In this document: positions 18,853 to 27,671 of the stretch, one piece after another
Position numbering within the stretch: the stretch's first letter is position 1
Layout: the number at the start of each line of letters is the position of its first letter
NCBI RefSeq assembly: GCF_000332975.1
Contig: NZ_BANR01000004.1
Coordinates: 186,001 to 250,000, forward strand
Direction of reading: 5' to 3'
DNA: 64,000 bases
Source: Gordonia aichiensis NBRC 108223
Lineage (GTDB): Bacteria > Actinomycetota > Actinomycetes > Mycobacteriales > Mycobacteriaceae
Position numbers and translations under genes: made by a program
The notes under the pieces: generated by a model
Told to the model about the DNA's origin: nothing
The model's input: only the letters and a program-made list of their open reading frames with translations
Database searches by the model: none

Positions 18853-19892
18853 CAGGGCACCGACTCGTAGTGCGACGTGTGGTGCAAGGTGAAACCCCTT
18901 CTGCGATACCAGTGTCCGGCAATGACATTCGGTGCTTCCACCTGGACGTACGCCGATTGCGCGCCGCGCGACGCACCCCACGACACCAACTGTGCGAGCA
19001 CGGCGTCGGCGATGTGGCGTCGTCGGTGGGCTGCGTCCGTCCACAGCGCCGTGATGCCCAGCCATGCGACGTCGGACGGGCCGCTGGTGACGGCCGCACG
19101 TCCGGTCGCGATGAGTGATCCGTCGCCGTCGACGACGGTCGCGAAAGTGACCGGGCCCTGCGCAGCACCGACGACCGCGGCGACGAGATCGGCGTCGGCC
19201 CCCGGCCGGCCGTACGACCGCGACCATGCGGCGCTCGGCGACGGGGAGAGCGCGACGTCGACGTCCTTGACGGCGGCGGGGAAGTCGTCGGGATCGGGGT
19301 GATCGTCGAGGGGGCGGGTCAGGATGTGGATCGTCGGACTGGCGGTCTCGCCGGCAAGCGTCCGCGGTGAGATCAGGCGTTCCGGCAGCGCGAGCAGGGT
19401 CGGAAGGCGTCGTTCGGCGTACCAGTCGGCGACAGCGCGTAGCGTCGTCCTGTCGGCACGCGCCGAACGATCCAGCGGCACAGCGGAATTCGCTCGTCGA
19501 GTGAATCCTGCTCCTGCGCGTACCAGCCAGCCGTCGAGCCACGCCGATTCGACGCCGGGCCACGCGAGCGCCGCCGCGTGTTCGAGATCCCGTATCTCGC
19601 TGTTGCGGACGGGTCTCGCCGACAGTAGACGGATCGAGATGATCGCTTCCCGGGGTACGGATTCGACGTGTCCGTCGCGCTCGATGAGCAGCGCCGCCGG
19701 GTCCCGGCCGTCACCGTCGACGAGGAAGCCGGTGATGTCGGACATCGTGGGCCCACCGGCCGAGGCGGGTGCCGGATTCGGGGACCGGCGCCAGTCGGCG
19801 GGTGCGGCGCCGCCGAGTAGATACCGCACGACGACGCGGTCGCCCGGGTAGGCGTCGGCAGGTAGTCCTGGGCCCGACTGCGGCTCGGTCAT
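18852..19892 (-). CDS. GNAT family N-acetyltransferase (Rv0428c-like)
   Basis: A 346-residue protein. The N-terminal 90 residues form a small beta domain (PGDRVVVRYLL ... GFLVDGDGRD), and the C-terminal half is a GNAT fold with DVAWLGITALWTDAAHRRRHIADAVLAQL as the acetyl-CoA motif and YVQVEAPNVIAGHWYRRRGF as motif B. Its place directly after def matches the M. tuberculosis Rv0428c-Rv0429c order. Substrate unknown. Nineteen bases separate it from def. Confidence 0.82.
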   Translation of the reverse strand: MTEPQSGPGLPADAYPGDRVVVRYLLGGAAPADWRRSPNPAPASAGGPTMSDITGFLVDGDGRDPAALLIERDGHVESVPREAIISIRLLSARPVRNSEIRDLEHAAALAWPGVESAWLDGWLVRAGAGFTRRANSAVPLDRSARADRTTLRAVADWYAERRLPTLLALPERLISPRTLAGETASPTIHILTRPLDDHPDPDDFPAAVKDVDVALSPSPSAAWSRSYGRPGADADLVAAVVGAAQGPVTFATVVDGDGSLIATGRAAVTSGPSDVAWLGITALWTDAAHRRRHIADAVLAQLVSWGASRGAQSAYVQVEAPNVIAGHWYRRRGFTLHHTSHYESVP

Positions 19893-19911
19893 CGTGTCGA
19901 CGTCGACAAAG

Positions 19912-20520
19912 TCAGTCGTCGTCGTGGCCGAACGGGTCGGCCTGCTCGCCGGGAATCCAGGTCAGACCGGGGACGCCCCACTTGTGTCTCTTGATCGCCT
20001 TCTTCGCAGCACGCGCGTTGCGTCCGATCAGGACGTCGACGTACAGGAAACCGTCGAGGTGGCCGGTCTCGTGCTGCAGCATGCGCGCGAAGAAACCGTT
20101 GCCCTCGATCACCACCTCGTCGCCGTTGCGATCGACGCCGGTCACGCGTGCCCACTCGGCGCGACCGGTGGGGAACTGCTCACCCGGCACCGACAGACAG
20201 CCTTCCTCGTCGTCGTCGGGGTCGGGCATGGTCTCGGGAATCTCCGACGTCTCGAGGACCGGGTTGATCACCTCACCGCGACGACGCGCGGACGCCCGTC
20301 CGGCCTCGCCGTCGGGGCAGTCGTAGACGAAGAGTCGCTTGCCGATGCCGACCTGGTTTGCGGCGAGGCCGACGCCGTGCGCTGCATCCATGGTCTCGTA
20401 CATGTCGTCGAGGAGGGTGACGATCGCCTCGGACGGGCGTCCCGCATCGTCGAGTTCGACCAACTCGGTCGGCCGGTGCAGGACCGGCTCGCCCACAATG
20501 CAGATCGGAAGCACAGACAT
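19912..20520 (-). CDS. def: Peptide deformylase
   Basis: Removes the formyl group from nascent proteins. The three family motifs are all present: [10 protein letters not shown] (motif 1), EGCLSVP (motif 2, metal-binding Cys) and QHETGHLDG (motif 3, HExxH). At 202 residues it has the longer actinobacterial form with an acidic insert DPDDDEEG before motif 2. It heads the def-GNAT-RNase-barstar run on the minus strand. The 257-base gap to the divergent DUF3263 gene holds both promoters; no clear operator was seen. Confidence 0.95.
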   Translation of the reverse strand: MSVLPICIVGEPVLHRPTELVELDDAGRPSEAIVTLLDDMYETMDAAHGVGLAANQVGIGKRLFVYDCPDGEAGRASARRRGEVINPVLETSEIPETMPDPDDDEEGCLSVPGEQFPTGRAEWARVTGVDRNGDEVVIEGNGFFARMLQHETGHLDGFLYVDVLIGRNARAAKKAIKRHKWGVPGLTWIPGEQADPFGHDDD

Positions 20521-20777
20521 GAGAGAAAAGCCTACTGCGCGCTGATGAGTTCGAGTGCCCTGGCCCGCGTCCGATCGTCGGGCGGGACCGGCTCAACCGG
20601 GCGAGTCACACACGGTCGTCAGGTGGTGGGCGTGGTTAGATGGTCACGAACCACATCGGTGTCATTCGACAGGAGGCGCGCTGGTGTCGCGGCGATCGTC
20701 TCACCGAGGTGGTACGCCGATTGACCCCGTCGAGGAGCCGACGTGGGTAGGGCCGGAGGCGAGCGTGAGGGAGCAGG

Positions 20778-21146
20778 ATGGACGGCGCAGCAGCGCGTAG
20801 TCGCAAGGACGAGGAACAACCCGAGAACGCACCCGAACCGACAACGTCGAGCGCGGCCGGTCAGTCCGTCGATCCCCACGAGGTGGGTCCGGACGGCTTG
20901 TCGCGACGTGAGCACGACATCCTGGCGTTCGAACGGCAGTGGTGGAAGTACGCAGGGGCCAAAGAAGAGGCGATCAAAGAGCTGTTCGGTCTGTCGGCAA
21001 CGCGGTACTACCAGGTGCTGAATGCGCTCGTCGATCGACCGGAGGCACTTGCTGCCGACCCGATGCTCGTCAAGCGCCTGCGGAGGCTGCGTGCGTCGCG
21101 TCAAAAGGCCCGTGCTGCGCGGCGGCTCGGCTTCGACATCACCTAG
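20778..21146 (+). CDS. DUF3263 protein (Rv0430-like)
   Basis: A 122-residue protein with a disordered acidic N-terminus and a conserved helical core. LSRREHDILAFERQWWKYAGAKEEAI and LFGLSATRYYQVLNALVD resemble a helix-turn-helix, so DNA binding is likely but unproven. The ATG at 20778 is preceded by GAGCAGG. It starts the plus-strand run DUF3263-LytR_C-sodC-ybdK, which follows the M. tuberculosis Rv0430-Rv0433 order. Confidence 0.85.
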   Translation: MDGAAARSRKDEEQPENAPEPTTSSAAGQSVDPHEVGPDGLSRREHDILAFERQWWKYAGAKEEAIKELFGLSATRYYQVLNALVDRPEALAADPMLVKRLRRLRASRQKARAARRLGFDIT

Positions 21147-21193
21147 CGCGCTGAGCGCGGTCGCCCGCCGCGCGTGCGTTAAGGTCATCGGTG

Positions 21194-21679
21194 ATGAATG
21201 CTGATCGCGAGCCCAATCGCCTTCCATTGCGGGCGGGGGCAATGCTGCTCCTCGCGGTGGCCGTCGTGTTCGTCGGACTCGGCTGGCACTCTGCGGCGAC
21301 GTCCGGACAGAGTCCGGAGGAAGGCCTGCGTGACGCCCAGGCGAGCATCGCCACCACTACCTCGACACCTGCGGCCTCGTCGTCGGCCACGACCACCTCG
21401 ACGAACGAGCGACTCTGCGTGATCAATGCGGGTTCCATCTCGGGGCTGGCGTCGGAGGTCACCGACGATCTGAAGGCCAAGGGATACACCACAGCTGATC
21501 CGCAGAACTACAACGGCGGCAGCTTCACCGAGAACACCATCCTCTATCGTGATTCGTCGCAGAAGGCGGATGCGCAGAAGGTGGCGACCGCGCTGGGTTC
21601 CGACGCCAGCGTCGAGCAGCGCCCCTCGTCGTTCACCATGTGCCGCGACGGTATCGCGGTGGTGGTGGTCACCCGATGA
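21194..21679 (+). CDS. Membrane-anchored LytR C-terminal domain protein (Rv0431-like)
   Basis: A 161-residue protein with one N-terminal helix (residues 14-35), a Thr/Ser-rich linker, and a LytR_C domain from about residue 70 (RLCVINAGSISGLASEVTDDLKAKG). The domain is expected outside the membrane and may bind cell wall. The start could be the ATG at 21194 or the GTG one codon earlier. Position and architecture match Rv0431. No catalytic LCP domain is present. Confidence 0.82.
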   Translation: MNADREPNRLPLRAGAMLLLAVAVVFVGLGWHSAATSGQSPEEGLRDAQASIATTTSTPAASSSATTTSTNERLCVINAGSISGLASEVTDDLKAKGYTTADPQNYNGGSFTENTILYRDSSQKADAQKVATALGSDASVEQRPSSFTMCRDGIAVVVVTR

Positions 21680-21767
21680 GTTCTGACAATGCACGATCGT
21701 TCACGTGACCTCGTTCCTTCGTCTCGCATAGTTCACCCGACGGCCCAACGGATCTCTAGGAGCTTTC

Positions 21768-22439
21768 ATGACCGGCAGTTCGACACTCGGCTCGAAGACC
21801 CTGCGCAGCGTGCTCGCGCTCGGTGCTGCGGGCGCCATCGCCGCGGCACTCGCCGGCTGTACTCCCGACGAACCCCGGTCGGACACCCCCGGCACCACCC
21901 CGTCGGTGGTAACCGGGAACCAGGCACCTCCCGGTGAGGTCGACGACGCCGACGGGATCGGCCAGTCCGCCAAGGAGTCGGCGACCGCCGAACTCAAGGA
22001 CACCAAGGGGCAGACGGTCGGCACCGCGACCTTCACGCCGAGCGGGTCGTCGCTGCGCGTCGACGTCAAGGTGTCCAAGGGGATTCCTGCGGGATTCCAC
22101 GGCATGCACATCCACGAGAACGGCGTGTGCGAGGCGAGCGGCTCGACGCCGTTCTCCTCCGCGGGCGGTCACCTGCAGGTCGACGGCCACACCGGTCACC
22201 CGTCGAGCGGCGACCTCGTGTCGATCAACGTGCTCGCAGACGGCACCGGCGAAACCGTGACCACGACCGACACGGTGAACCTCAATCAGGTGTCGGGCAA
22301 GTCGATCATCATCCACGAGAAGGCCGACAACTTCGCCAACATCCCGACCCGTTACGCACCGACACCCGACGCCGACACGATGAAGACCGGCGATGCGGGC
22401 GCGCGCCTCGCGTGCGGCGTCATCAGTGTGACGGGCTGA
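21768..22439 (+). CDS. sodC: Superoxide dismutase [Cu] lipoprotein SodC
   Basis: Removes superoxide at the cell surface. A signal with lipobox LAGC (Cys 30) indicates a lipoprotein. Copper ligands are in HGMHIHENG, AGGH and IIIHEKADNF; the guiding Arg is in AGARLACGV. The zinc loop is short (HLQVDGHTGHPSSGDL) and the usual His two residues before GDL is absent, so zinc is probably not bound, as reported for the M. tuberculosis enzyme. TAGGAG precedes ATG 21768. The protein is 223 residues. Confidence 0.92.
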   Translation: MTGSSTLGSKTLRSVLALGAAGAIAAALAGCTPDEPRSDTPGTTPSVVTGNQAPPGEVDDADGIGQSAKESATAELKDTKGQTVGTATFTPSGSSLRVDVKVSKGIPAGFHGMHIHENGVCEASGSTPFSSAGGHLQVDGHTGHPSSGDLVSINVLADGTGETVTTTDTVNLNQVSGKSIIIHEKADNFANIPTRYAPTPDADTMKTGDAGARLACGVISVTG

Positions 22440-22527
22440 CGCGACACGCGGATCCGGGCTGCTGATCATGCGACCGCCGATGATGCGCCTGCCGTCGATG
22501 CGGTGTGGCGAGCGGAAGGTCTGATCG

Positions 22528-23658
22528 ATGCCGCGGATCACCCCGATCGAGTTCTCCGGGTCACCGACGCCGACGCTGGGAGTCGAGTGGGAGTTCGCAC
22601 TCACCGACAAGGTGTCCGGCGATCTCTCGAATTCTGCGGCGGAGTTGTTCGCCGAGGTCGGACGTCGTGCCCCCGACCGCGCGGGCAAGGTGCACAAGGA
22701 GTTGCTGCGCAACACCGTCGAATTGGTGACCGGTGTGAGTACGACGACCCGTGAGGCGATCGACGATTTGTCGGCGACCCTCGACGTCGTGCGATCGGTC
22801 ACCGACGGACTCGGCGTCGACCTGTACGGCGCGGGAACCCATCCATTTGCCGAGTGGTCGACGCAGTTGCTCACCGAGGGGCACCGCTACGCGGAGTTGA
22901 TCAACCGCACCCAGTGGTGGGGCAGGCAGATGTTGATCTGGGGCGTGCATGTGCACGTGGGCATCGACCGACGCGACAAAGTGCTACCGATCCTCACGTC
23001 GTTGCTCAACTACTACCCGCACCTGCTGGCGCTCTCCTCATCGTCGCCGATGTGGTCGGGTCAGGACACCGGTTACGCGAGCAACCGGGCGATGATGTTC
23101 CAGCAGTTGCCCACCGCTGGGCTGCCCTTCCAGTTCCAGACCTGGCAGGAGTTCGAGGCGTTCGTCGCCGACCAGAAGACCACCGGGATCATCGACCACC
23201 TCAATGAGATCCGCTGGGACATCCGTCCGTCACCGCACCTGGGCACCATCGAGGTGCGGGTGTGCGACGGGATGACGAATCTCGTCGAACTCTCTGGCGT
23301 CGTCGCACTCATCCACTGTCTCGTCGTCGACCTCGACCGACGGCTATCGGCGGGCGAAGAACTGCCGCACATGGCGCCGTGGCTGGTACAGGAGAACAAA
23401 TGGCGCGCCGCGCGTTACGGACTCGAGGCCATCGTCATCCTCGATTCCGAATGTGATGAACGGCTGGTCACCGACGATCTCACCGTGCTGCTCAAGAGGC
23501 TCGAGCCCATCGCTGATGAACTCGGATGCATGGATGAACTCGTGCGCGTCGCCGACATCGTCGATCACGGCGCCAGCTACCAGCGCCAGCGAACAGTTCA
23601 CGACCAGACCGGCGACATGCGCGCGGTCGTCGCGTCCGTCGTCGCCGAATTGGACTGA
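22528..23658 (+). CDS. YbdK-type carboxylate-amine ligase (glutamate-cysteine ligase 2 family)
   Basis: A 376-residue ATP-dependent ligase of the GCS2 fold. PTLGVEWEFAL at the N-terminus, YGAGTHPFAEW, GVHVHVGIDRRD and IEVRVCDGM are family landmarks, with the Glu and His residues that bind metal and substrate. It may make gamma-glutamylcysteine. In this genome that compound is the sulfur donor needed by EgtB, so a link to ergothioneine is possible; no egtA is seen in the window. Matches Rv0433 by position after sodC. Confidence 0.85.
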   Translation: MPRITPIEFSGSPTPTLGVEWEFALTDKVSGDLSNSAAELFAEVGRRAPDRAGKVHKELLRNTVELVTGVSTTTREAIDDLSATLDVVRSVTDGLGVDLYGAGTHPFAEWSTQLLTEGHRYAELINRTQWWGRQMLIWGVHVHVGIDRRDKVLPILTSLLNYYPHLLALSSSSPMWSGQDTGYASNRAMMFQQLPTAGLPFQFQTWQEFEAFVADQKTTGIIDHLNEIRWDIRPSPHLGTIEVRVCDGMTNLVELSGVVALIHCLVVDLDRRLSAGEELPHMAPWLVQENKWRAARYGLEAIVILDSECDERLVTDDLTVLLKRLEPIADELGCMDELVRVADIVDHGASYQRQRTVHDQTGDMRAVVASVVAELD

Positions 23659-23701
23659 AATCCGCGGGCGACGGTTTCGCGATAGGGCATTAAGTGATTC
23701 T

Positions 23702-23720
23702 CGCGAATTCGCGTCGCGAA
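23702..23720. promoter_or_regulatory. Nested palindromes upstream of the GNAT/FeeM-like gene
   Basis: CGCGAATTCGCG (23702-23713) is a perfect 12-bp palindrome. It overlaps TTCGCG-T-CGCGAA (23708-23720), a second perfect inverted repeat. Three copies of the half-site CGCGAA/TTCGCG occur within 19 bases. They lie about 135 bases before the next start and are operator candidates. Confidence 0.5.
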
Positions 23721-23854
23721 TGTCGTCTTTGTAGATGATTCCTTCAGCCCATCCCCCTTCAGTACATTCGTGCTGCCATCTTCGAGACCACGCTTTGTGG
23801 GGAGAACCCGGCACAATCAGAGGGTCGTCTCTCCCCTCATGAAGGAAACCAGCC

Positions 23855-24592
23855 ATGCATGCTGTTGTGCCGTTGTCGAGTCCTGCGCCGAACATCCTCG
23901 GTCCTGTGGCCCCGATTGTCGTCGCCGATGTCACGAGGGAGGTGACGATGGTCGTCGCCGCCCCGGAGGTCGTCCCCGATCTGTGGATCGAATACCTCGA
24001 CGGCGCCCACGCGGCCTACTCGGCCCGCGGGGTCGCTGATGCCCTCGACTACGACACCATCTGCGACGGCTCCACCACGACGCTGTTCTGCGCGGTGGTC
24101 GACACCACCGACAGAGTCGTCGGTGGCCTGAGGGTCCAGGGGCCCTACACGCACCCGCATCAATCGCATGCGGTCGACGAATGGGCTGGGCAGTCCGGGC
24201 AGGCCGCATTGATCGCGGCCATCGGGTCACGCATCGCCAGTGGACTGATCGAGGTGAAATCGGCATTCGTCGACCCGGCGTCGTCCGATGCGGCGGCGAC
24301 CGCCGGATTCCTGGCTCGTACACCGCTGCTACTGACGGCTGCGACGGGAACGAGGTACATGCTCGCCACGGCGGCCGATTACGTGCTCGCCAGGTGGGAG
24401 TCGGGCGGTGGGCGGGTCGACTCCGACATACCGTCCACGCCGTATCCAAACGAGCGGTATCGCACACAGGCGATGTTCTGGGATCGAGATGCGTTGTCTC
24501 AGTGCGCGAAACCGGCGGTGTGGGCAGCGATGTGCGCCGAATTCGAGCAGATCTCCGGCACTGTCACCAGAGAATCCGTCGAGGTGGCGTGA
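23855..24592 (+). CDS. GNAT/FeeM-like protein, possible N-acyltransferase
   Basis: A 245-residue protein not firmly recognised. The central part (TLFCAVVDTTDRVVGGLRVQGP, residues 76-97) looks like GNAT strands 2-4, and the later PYPNERYRTQAMFWD resembles the end of acyl-homoserine-lactone or N-acyl amino acid synthase-like folds; this is inference. AAGGAAA supports ATG 23855, but GGGAGGTG before an in-frame ATG at 23948 (MVVAAPEV) is at least as good and would give 214 residues. It ends 12 bases from the end of the convergent GGDEF-ThiF gene, with which it may work. Confidence 0.6.
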   Translation: MHAVVPLSSPAPNILGPVAPIVVADVTREVTMVVAAPEVVPDLWIEYLDGAHAAYSARGVADALDYDTICDGSTTTLFCAVVDTTDRVVGGLRVQGPYTHPHQSHAVDEWAGQSGQAALIAAIGSRIASGLIEVKSAFVDPASSDAAATAGFLARTPLLLTAATGTRYMLATAADYVLARWESGGGRVDSDIPSTPYPNERYRTQAMFWDRDALSQCAKPAVWAAMCAEFEQISGTVTRESVEVA

Positions 24593-24604
24593 GTATTTGT
24601 TGCA

Positions 24605-26920
24605 CTATTCGGACGCCAACGGTTTGGGCGCCGCGGGTCGTTTATCGCTGCCCTGTCTGAATACCTCGGCGAACACGTCGGGGGTGAGTTCATTCCACTG
24701 GAGTTCGTGGTATTCGCGCTGGGTCATGATCATGCGCTCGATGTCGAGGACGTAGCGTCCTGATGCCACCGACCGCCCGCAGACGATGTTGCGAGCAGCA
24801 GCTGCCGCGAGTCCGCCCGACATCGCAGCAGTGGAGCCCAGCTGCGGCCAGGACGCGAGCCCACGGCCGACCTGGCTGGCGGAGAACGCCATTCGCGAGG
24901 TGAGGTTGTCGCCGACGATCGCCATCGCCATGTCGAGGCGTTGCATGGGGTCGGCCGCGTCGGCTTCGCTGACGTTCTCCCCGCGCCCGTGGAAGATCGG
25001 GTAGTCGGGCTCGAGATCGTAGCGCTCGATATCAAGCATCACGTTCTCGCCGATATCGGTGACGCTGACCACCGGAATGCGCGCCGCGCGTGCTCGACGG
25101 CGCATATCGATCTTCAGCCCGATGTCGTCGATCTCCTCGATCACCACCGATACTGGTCTGCCGGTGGAGATTCCGAGGAAGTCGTCTGCGGTGTCGGACG
25201 AGTACCCGTGCGCGAATCGTGTCACCGACGAGTACGGATCCCCTTCGAGAATGCGGCGTTGCGCGATGTCGATCTTCGGGAGTCCGACGTCGCAGATCGA
25301 TCCCGACATACGGTTGAGGTTGGTGGCGGAGAGGCGATCGGAGTCGGCGATGTGAAAACGACGGGCGCCGGTCAGCGCGCACGACGCCAGTGCCGACGAT
25401 CCGACGGAAAGTCCCGCGACGGCGACCGTTGCGTCACGCCACGCCGCCTGCTCGGAGCTTGTCAGCAGAAAGCGGTTGCGTGCCGTCTTGAGTCGGTAGA
25501 ACAGATCGGAGTCGGGCATCCGGACGACAGTGTTGCGCCATTCGATGACGACATATCGCGTCCTGGCGTCGATGGCTGCGGGGTCGTCGAAGTCGATGAG
25601 GTGATGCGGTGGCGACCCGGGTTCGATGTGTTCGAGCGCGTCGAGCGTGCGGAACTCCTCGATGGCCGACGGCCACATGTCGACCACTTCTCGCCGTGCC
25701 GACTCGGTGACCTGCGCTATCCGCGCGGCGTCGTAGTACGGGTGGAGTATCTCGACCATGCGCTGTCTCCCGTCATGTTCGTAGCCCTCGGTGCGCGCGA
25801 CGCGTGCGGTGGCGTTGTCGGGTTCGTCGTCGACGAACGTCGCGGGCACGACGCTGCCGTATGAGTCGCCGACTCCGGTGGCGACCTCGGCGATCGACGC
25901 CACGACCGATCGGTTCCTGCCGAGATGTTTGGCCGAGTACAGAAGGTGATCAGCGGGCGCGACGAGCTGGTCAAGGGTCCGAGCTGCCTGCGCTGAGTCC
26001 TCGCCGCCGTCGAGTTCGTGTGGCAGAGCGCTCACCCCGCCGACGCTGATCGTGACCCCCGCACTCGCGTGAACGGTGACGCACAACCGTGACGCGATGT
26101 CGCGGAGCTGTGCTTCGTCATCGACGAGCATCAGCACGGTGAACTCCTCACCGCCGGTTCTGGCGACAAGTGAGTCGCCGCCGACGCCGTCTCGGAGCAC
26201 ATCCGTCACCAGGATCAGGACGGCGTCGCCCGCGGTGTGCCCGTGGGTGTCGTTGATGCGCTTGAAGTGGTCGATGTCGACGACGAGCATGGCGACGCGA
26301 GCACCCGTGCGCTCGGCGGTGCGGAACATCGCGGCCGCGCCGTCGAAGAGTCCGCGTCTGTTGAGTGCGCCGGTCAGGGGATCGGTGATACTCAGTCGTG
26401 CCTGCTCGTCGAGTAACGAGGACAACGTCCGACGCAGCATCGTGACCATGATCGTCGGCACGGCGATCGCCATCAGAACAGCGCCGCCACCGACAGCGAG
26501 GGCGGTCGTCGACGTGGCTCGTGCGGCGACGACCGCACATGCGAGACCCATGGCTGCGATGACGAAACCGACGACGATACGTTGCGGCGAGGCCATTGCG
26601 GCGAGCGCGGGAACCGCGGCGATGAGAACGAGTACCGCAAAAGCCGAACCGTCGTCTGCGACCACCGCGGCCGATGCCGCGATCCCCAGCATTCCGCCGA
26701 AACCATCGATGGCGAAGAGCTGGTCGTTGAGCTTGCCCGCACGAACGGTGAGCACGATCGACAAGAGGGTGAAGATGCCGACGAGCGACAACACCCAGTG
26801 CTTCCCGGGAAAGACAAACGAGTCCGATGCAAGCCCGAAAGCAATGAGCGGAACGGCCCCCACCTGGCTGCACAGCATCGCGAGGGAGCGTTGATCAAAC
26901 CGCTCAAGCACCGGTGTCAC
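24605..26920 (-). CDS. GGDEF diguanylate cyclase fused to a ThiF/E1-like adenylyltransferase
   Basis: A 771-residue protein. Residues 15-165 hold about six membrane helices. The GGDEF domain follows: DPLTGALNRRG (180-190), VDIDHFKRINDTHGH (214-228) and the active loop RTGGEEF (254-260). The inhibitory I-site RxxD is absent (GGDS). From about 495 a ThiF/MoeB-type Rossmann domain begins: VAVAGLSVGSSAL, ADSDRLSATNLNRMSG with the adenylation Arg, and CDVGLPKID. No CxxC zinc pairs are seen. It should make c-di-GMP at the membrane and adenylate an unknown carboxyl group. In M. tuberculosis a GGDEF protein and a ThiF protein (Rv1354c, Rv1355c) are neighbours, which supports a real functional link. 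Confidence 0.85.
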   Translation of the reverse strand: MTPVLERFDQRSLAMLCSQVGAVPLIAFGLASDSFVFPGKHWVLSLVGIFTLLSIVLTVRAGKLNDQLFAIDGFGGMLGIAASAAVVADDGSAFAVLVLIAAVPALAAMASPQRIVVGFVIAAMGLACAVVAARATSTTALAVGGGAVLMAIAVPTIMVTMLRRTLSSLLDEQARLSITDPLTGALNRRGLFDGAAAMFRTAERTGARVAMLVVDIDHFKRINDTHGHTAGDAVLILVTDVLRDGVGGDSLVARTGGEEFTVLMLVDDEAQLRDIASRLCVTVHASAGVTISVGGVSALPHELDGGEDSAQAARTLDQLVAPADHLLYSAKHLGRNRSVVASIAEVATGVGDSYGSVVPATFVDDEPDNATARVARTEGYEHDGRQRMVEILHPYYDAARIAQVTESARREVVDMWPSAIEEFRTLDALEHIEPGSPPHHLIDFDDPAAIDARTRYVVIEWRNTVVRMPDSDLFYRLKTARNRFLLTSSEQAAWRDATVAVAGLSVGSSALASCALTGARRFHIADSDRLSATNLNRMSGSICDVGLPKIDIAQRRILEGDPYSSVTRFAHGYSSDTADDFLGISTGRPVSVVIEEIDDIGLKIDMRRRARAARIPVVSVTDIGENVMLDIERYDLEPDYPIFHGRGENVSEADAADPMQRLDMAMAIVGDNLTSRMAFSASQVGRGLASWPQLGSTAAMSGGLAAAAARNIVCGRSVASGRYVLDIERMIMTQREYHELQWNELTPDVFAEVFRQGSDKRPAAPKPLASE

Positions 26921-27007
26921 ACCGCACTCCCAATCCGCGTACAGTTCCCCCGCATCATTGTCGGCCCCCGGCGCATCGCCCCCAGAGTCGAGGACGATTC
27001 CCTTGAT

Positions 27008-27059
27008 GATTGTGACCGAACACTGTGTAGGACGCGGCGCTTCACAGCGGATTGTGACC
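27008..27059. repeat. Pair of 10-bp direct repeats upstream of the GGDEF-ThiF gene
   Basis: GATTGTGACC occurs at 27008-27017 and 27050-27059, exactly 42 bases apart, which is close to four DNA turns. The pair lies between the GGDEF-ThiF start and the end of mrpG and may bind a regulator. Confidence 0.5.
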
Positions 27060-27061
27060 AG

Positions 27062-27394
27062 TCAGTCGATATCGCCCCGGTCCATCCTCTCCTTGGCGAT
27101 CAATCCGTCCTGGGCGCGTTGCTCCTGATAGACCAAACGCCCGATTCGGTGCGCGATGACAGGTGCCGTGATGATGGCGAACAGACCCGCGAGAATCAGC
27201 ATTCCGACGTCGACATTGTTGCCGAGCTGGATGATTGCGCCGATGAGGATCTGCAGCAGTCCGAATGTCTGCGGTTTGGTCGCCGCGTGCATACGGCTCA
27301 GGGTGTCCGGGAAGCGGAAAACGCCGAGTGCCGCGGTGAACGCCATCAACGCACCGGTGATGAGGAAGACCGAGCTGACGATGTCGACGATCAT
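27062..27394 (-). CDS. mnhG: Mrp/Mnh Na+/H+ antiporter subunit G
   Basis: A 110-residue membrane subunit with three helices. GVFRFPDTLSRMHAATKPQTFGL is the family signature. It is the last subunit of the six-gene antiporter that expels sodium in exchange for protons. ATG 27394 with GAGGGGGG upstream is chosen; the open frame upstream overlaps mnhF. Thirteen bases separate it from mnhF. Confidence 0.93.
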   Translation of the reverse strand: MIVDIVSSVFLITGALMAFTAALGVFRFPDTLSRMHAATKPQTFGLLQILIGAIIQLGNNVDVGMLILAGLFAIITAPVIAHRIGRLVYQEQRAQDGLIAKERMDRGDID

Positions 27395-27407
27395 GATCGC
27401 GCCCCCC

Positions 27408-27671
27408 TCATGTCTGATCGTCCCGGACGCGGAAGCGGGCGATGGCGATCGATCCGACGAAACTGAGCAGCGAGAGTGCGACGACACCTGGCACCACGGT
27501 GGTGTCGCCGCTGTAGGCCGCCCACACGGCGAGACCACACATCGCGAGCGCGATGAGCGTGTCGAGGGCGACGAGACGGTCGAGGGTTGTCGGGCCCATC
27601 AGTGCACGGGCTGCAGTGAGCACGGCTGCGATGAGCAGCAGTGCGGCAACGACCACCCAGACGACGGTCAT
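27408..27671 (-). CDS. mnhF: Mrp/Mnh antiporter subunit F
   Basis: An 87-residue subunit with three helices. RALMGPTTLDRLVALDTLIAL is the typical MnhF loop, and FVGSIAIARF closes the last helix. The start overlaps the mnhE stop by four bases. It is required as part of the heteromeric Mrp complex in the cytoplasmic membrane. Confidence 0.93.
   Translation of the reverse strand: MTVVWVVVAALLLIAAVLTAARALMGPTTLDRLVALDTLIALAMCGLAVWAAYSGDTTVVPGVVALSLLSFVGSIAIARFRVRDDQT

Noticed and set aside
20521..20777. Short frames in the gap between def and DUF3263
   Set aside because: None has a good ribosome site and family-like sequence together. The gap is best read as divergent promoters.
24605..26920. 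Reading the GGDEF-ThiF gene as a CBASS or Cap2-type E1-E2 defence gene
   Set aside because: There is no E2 domain, no CD-NTase, no JAB protease and no effector nearby, and the cyclase part is a GGDEF domain, not a CD-NTase.
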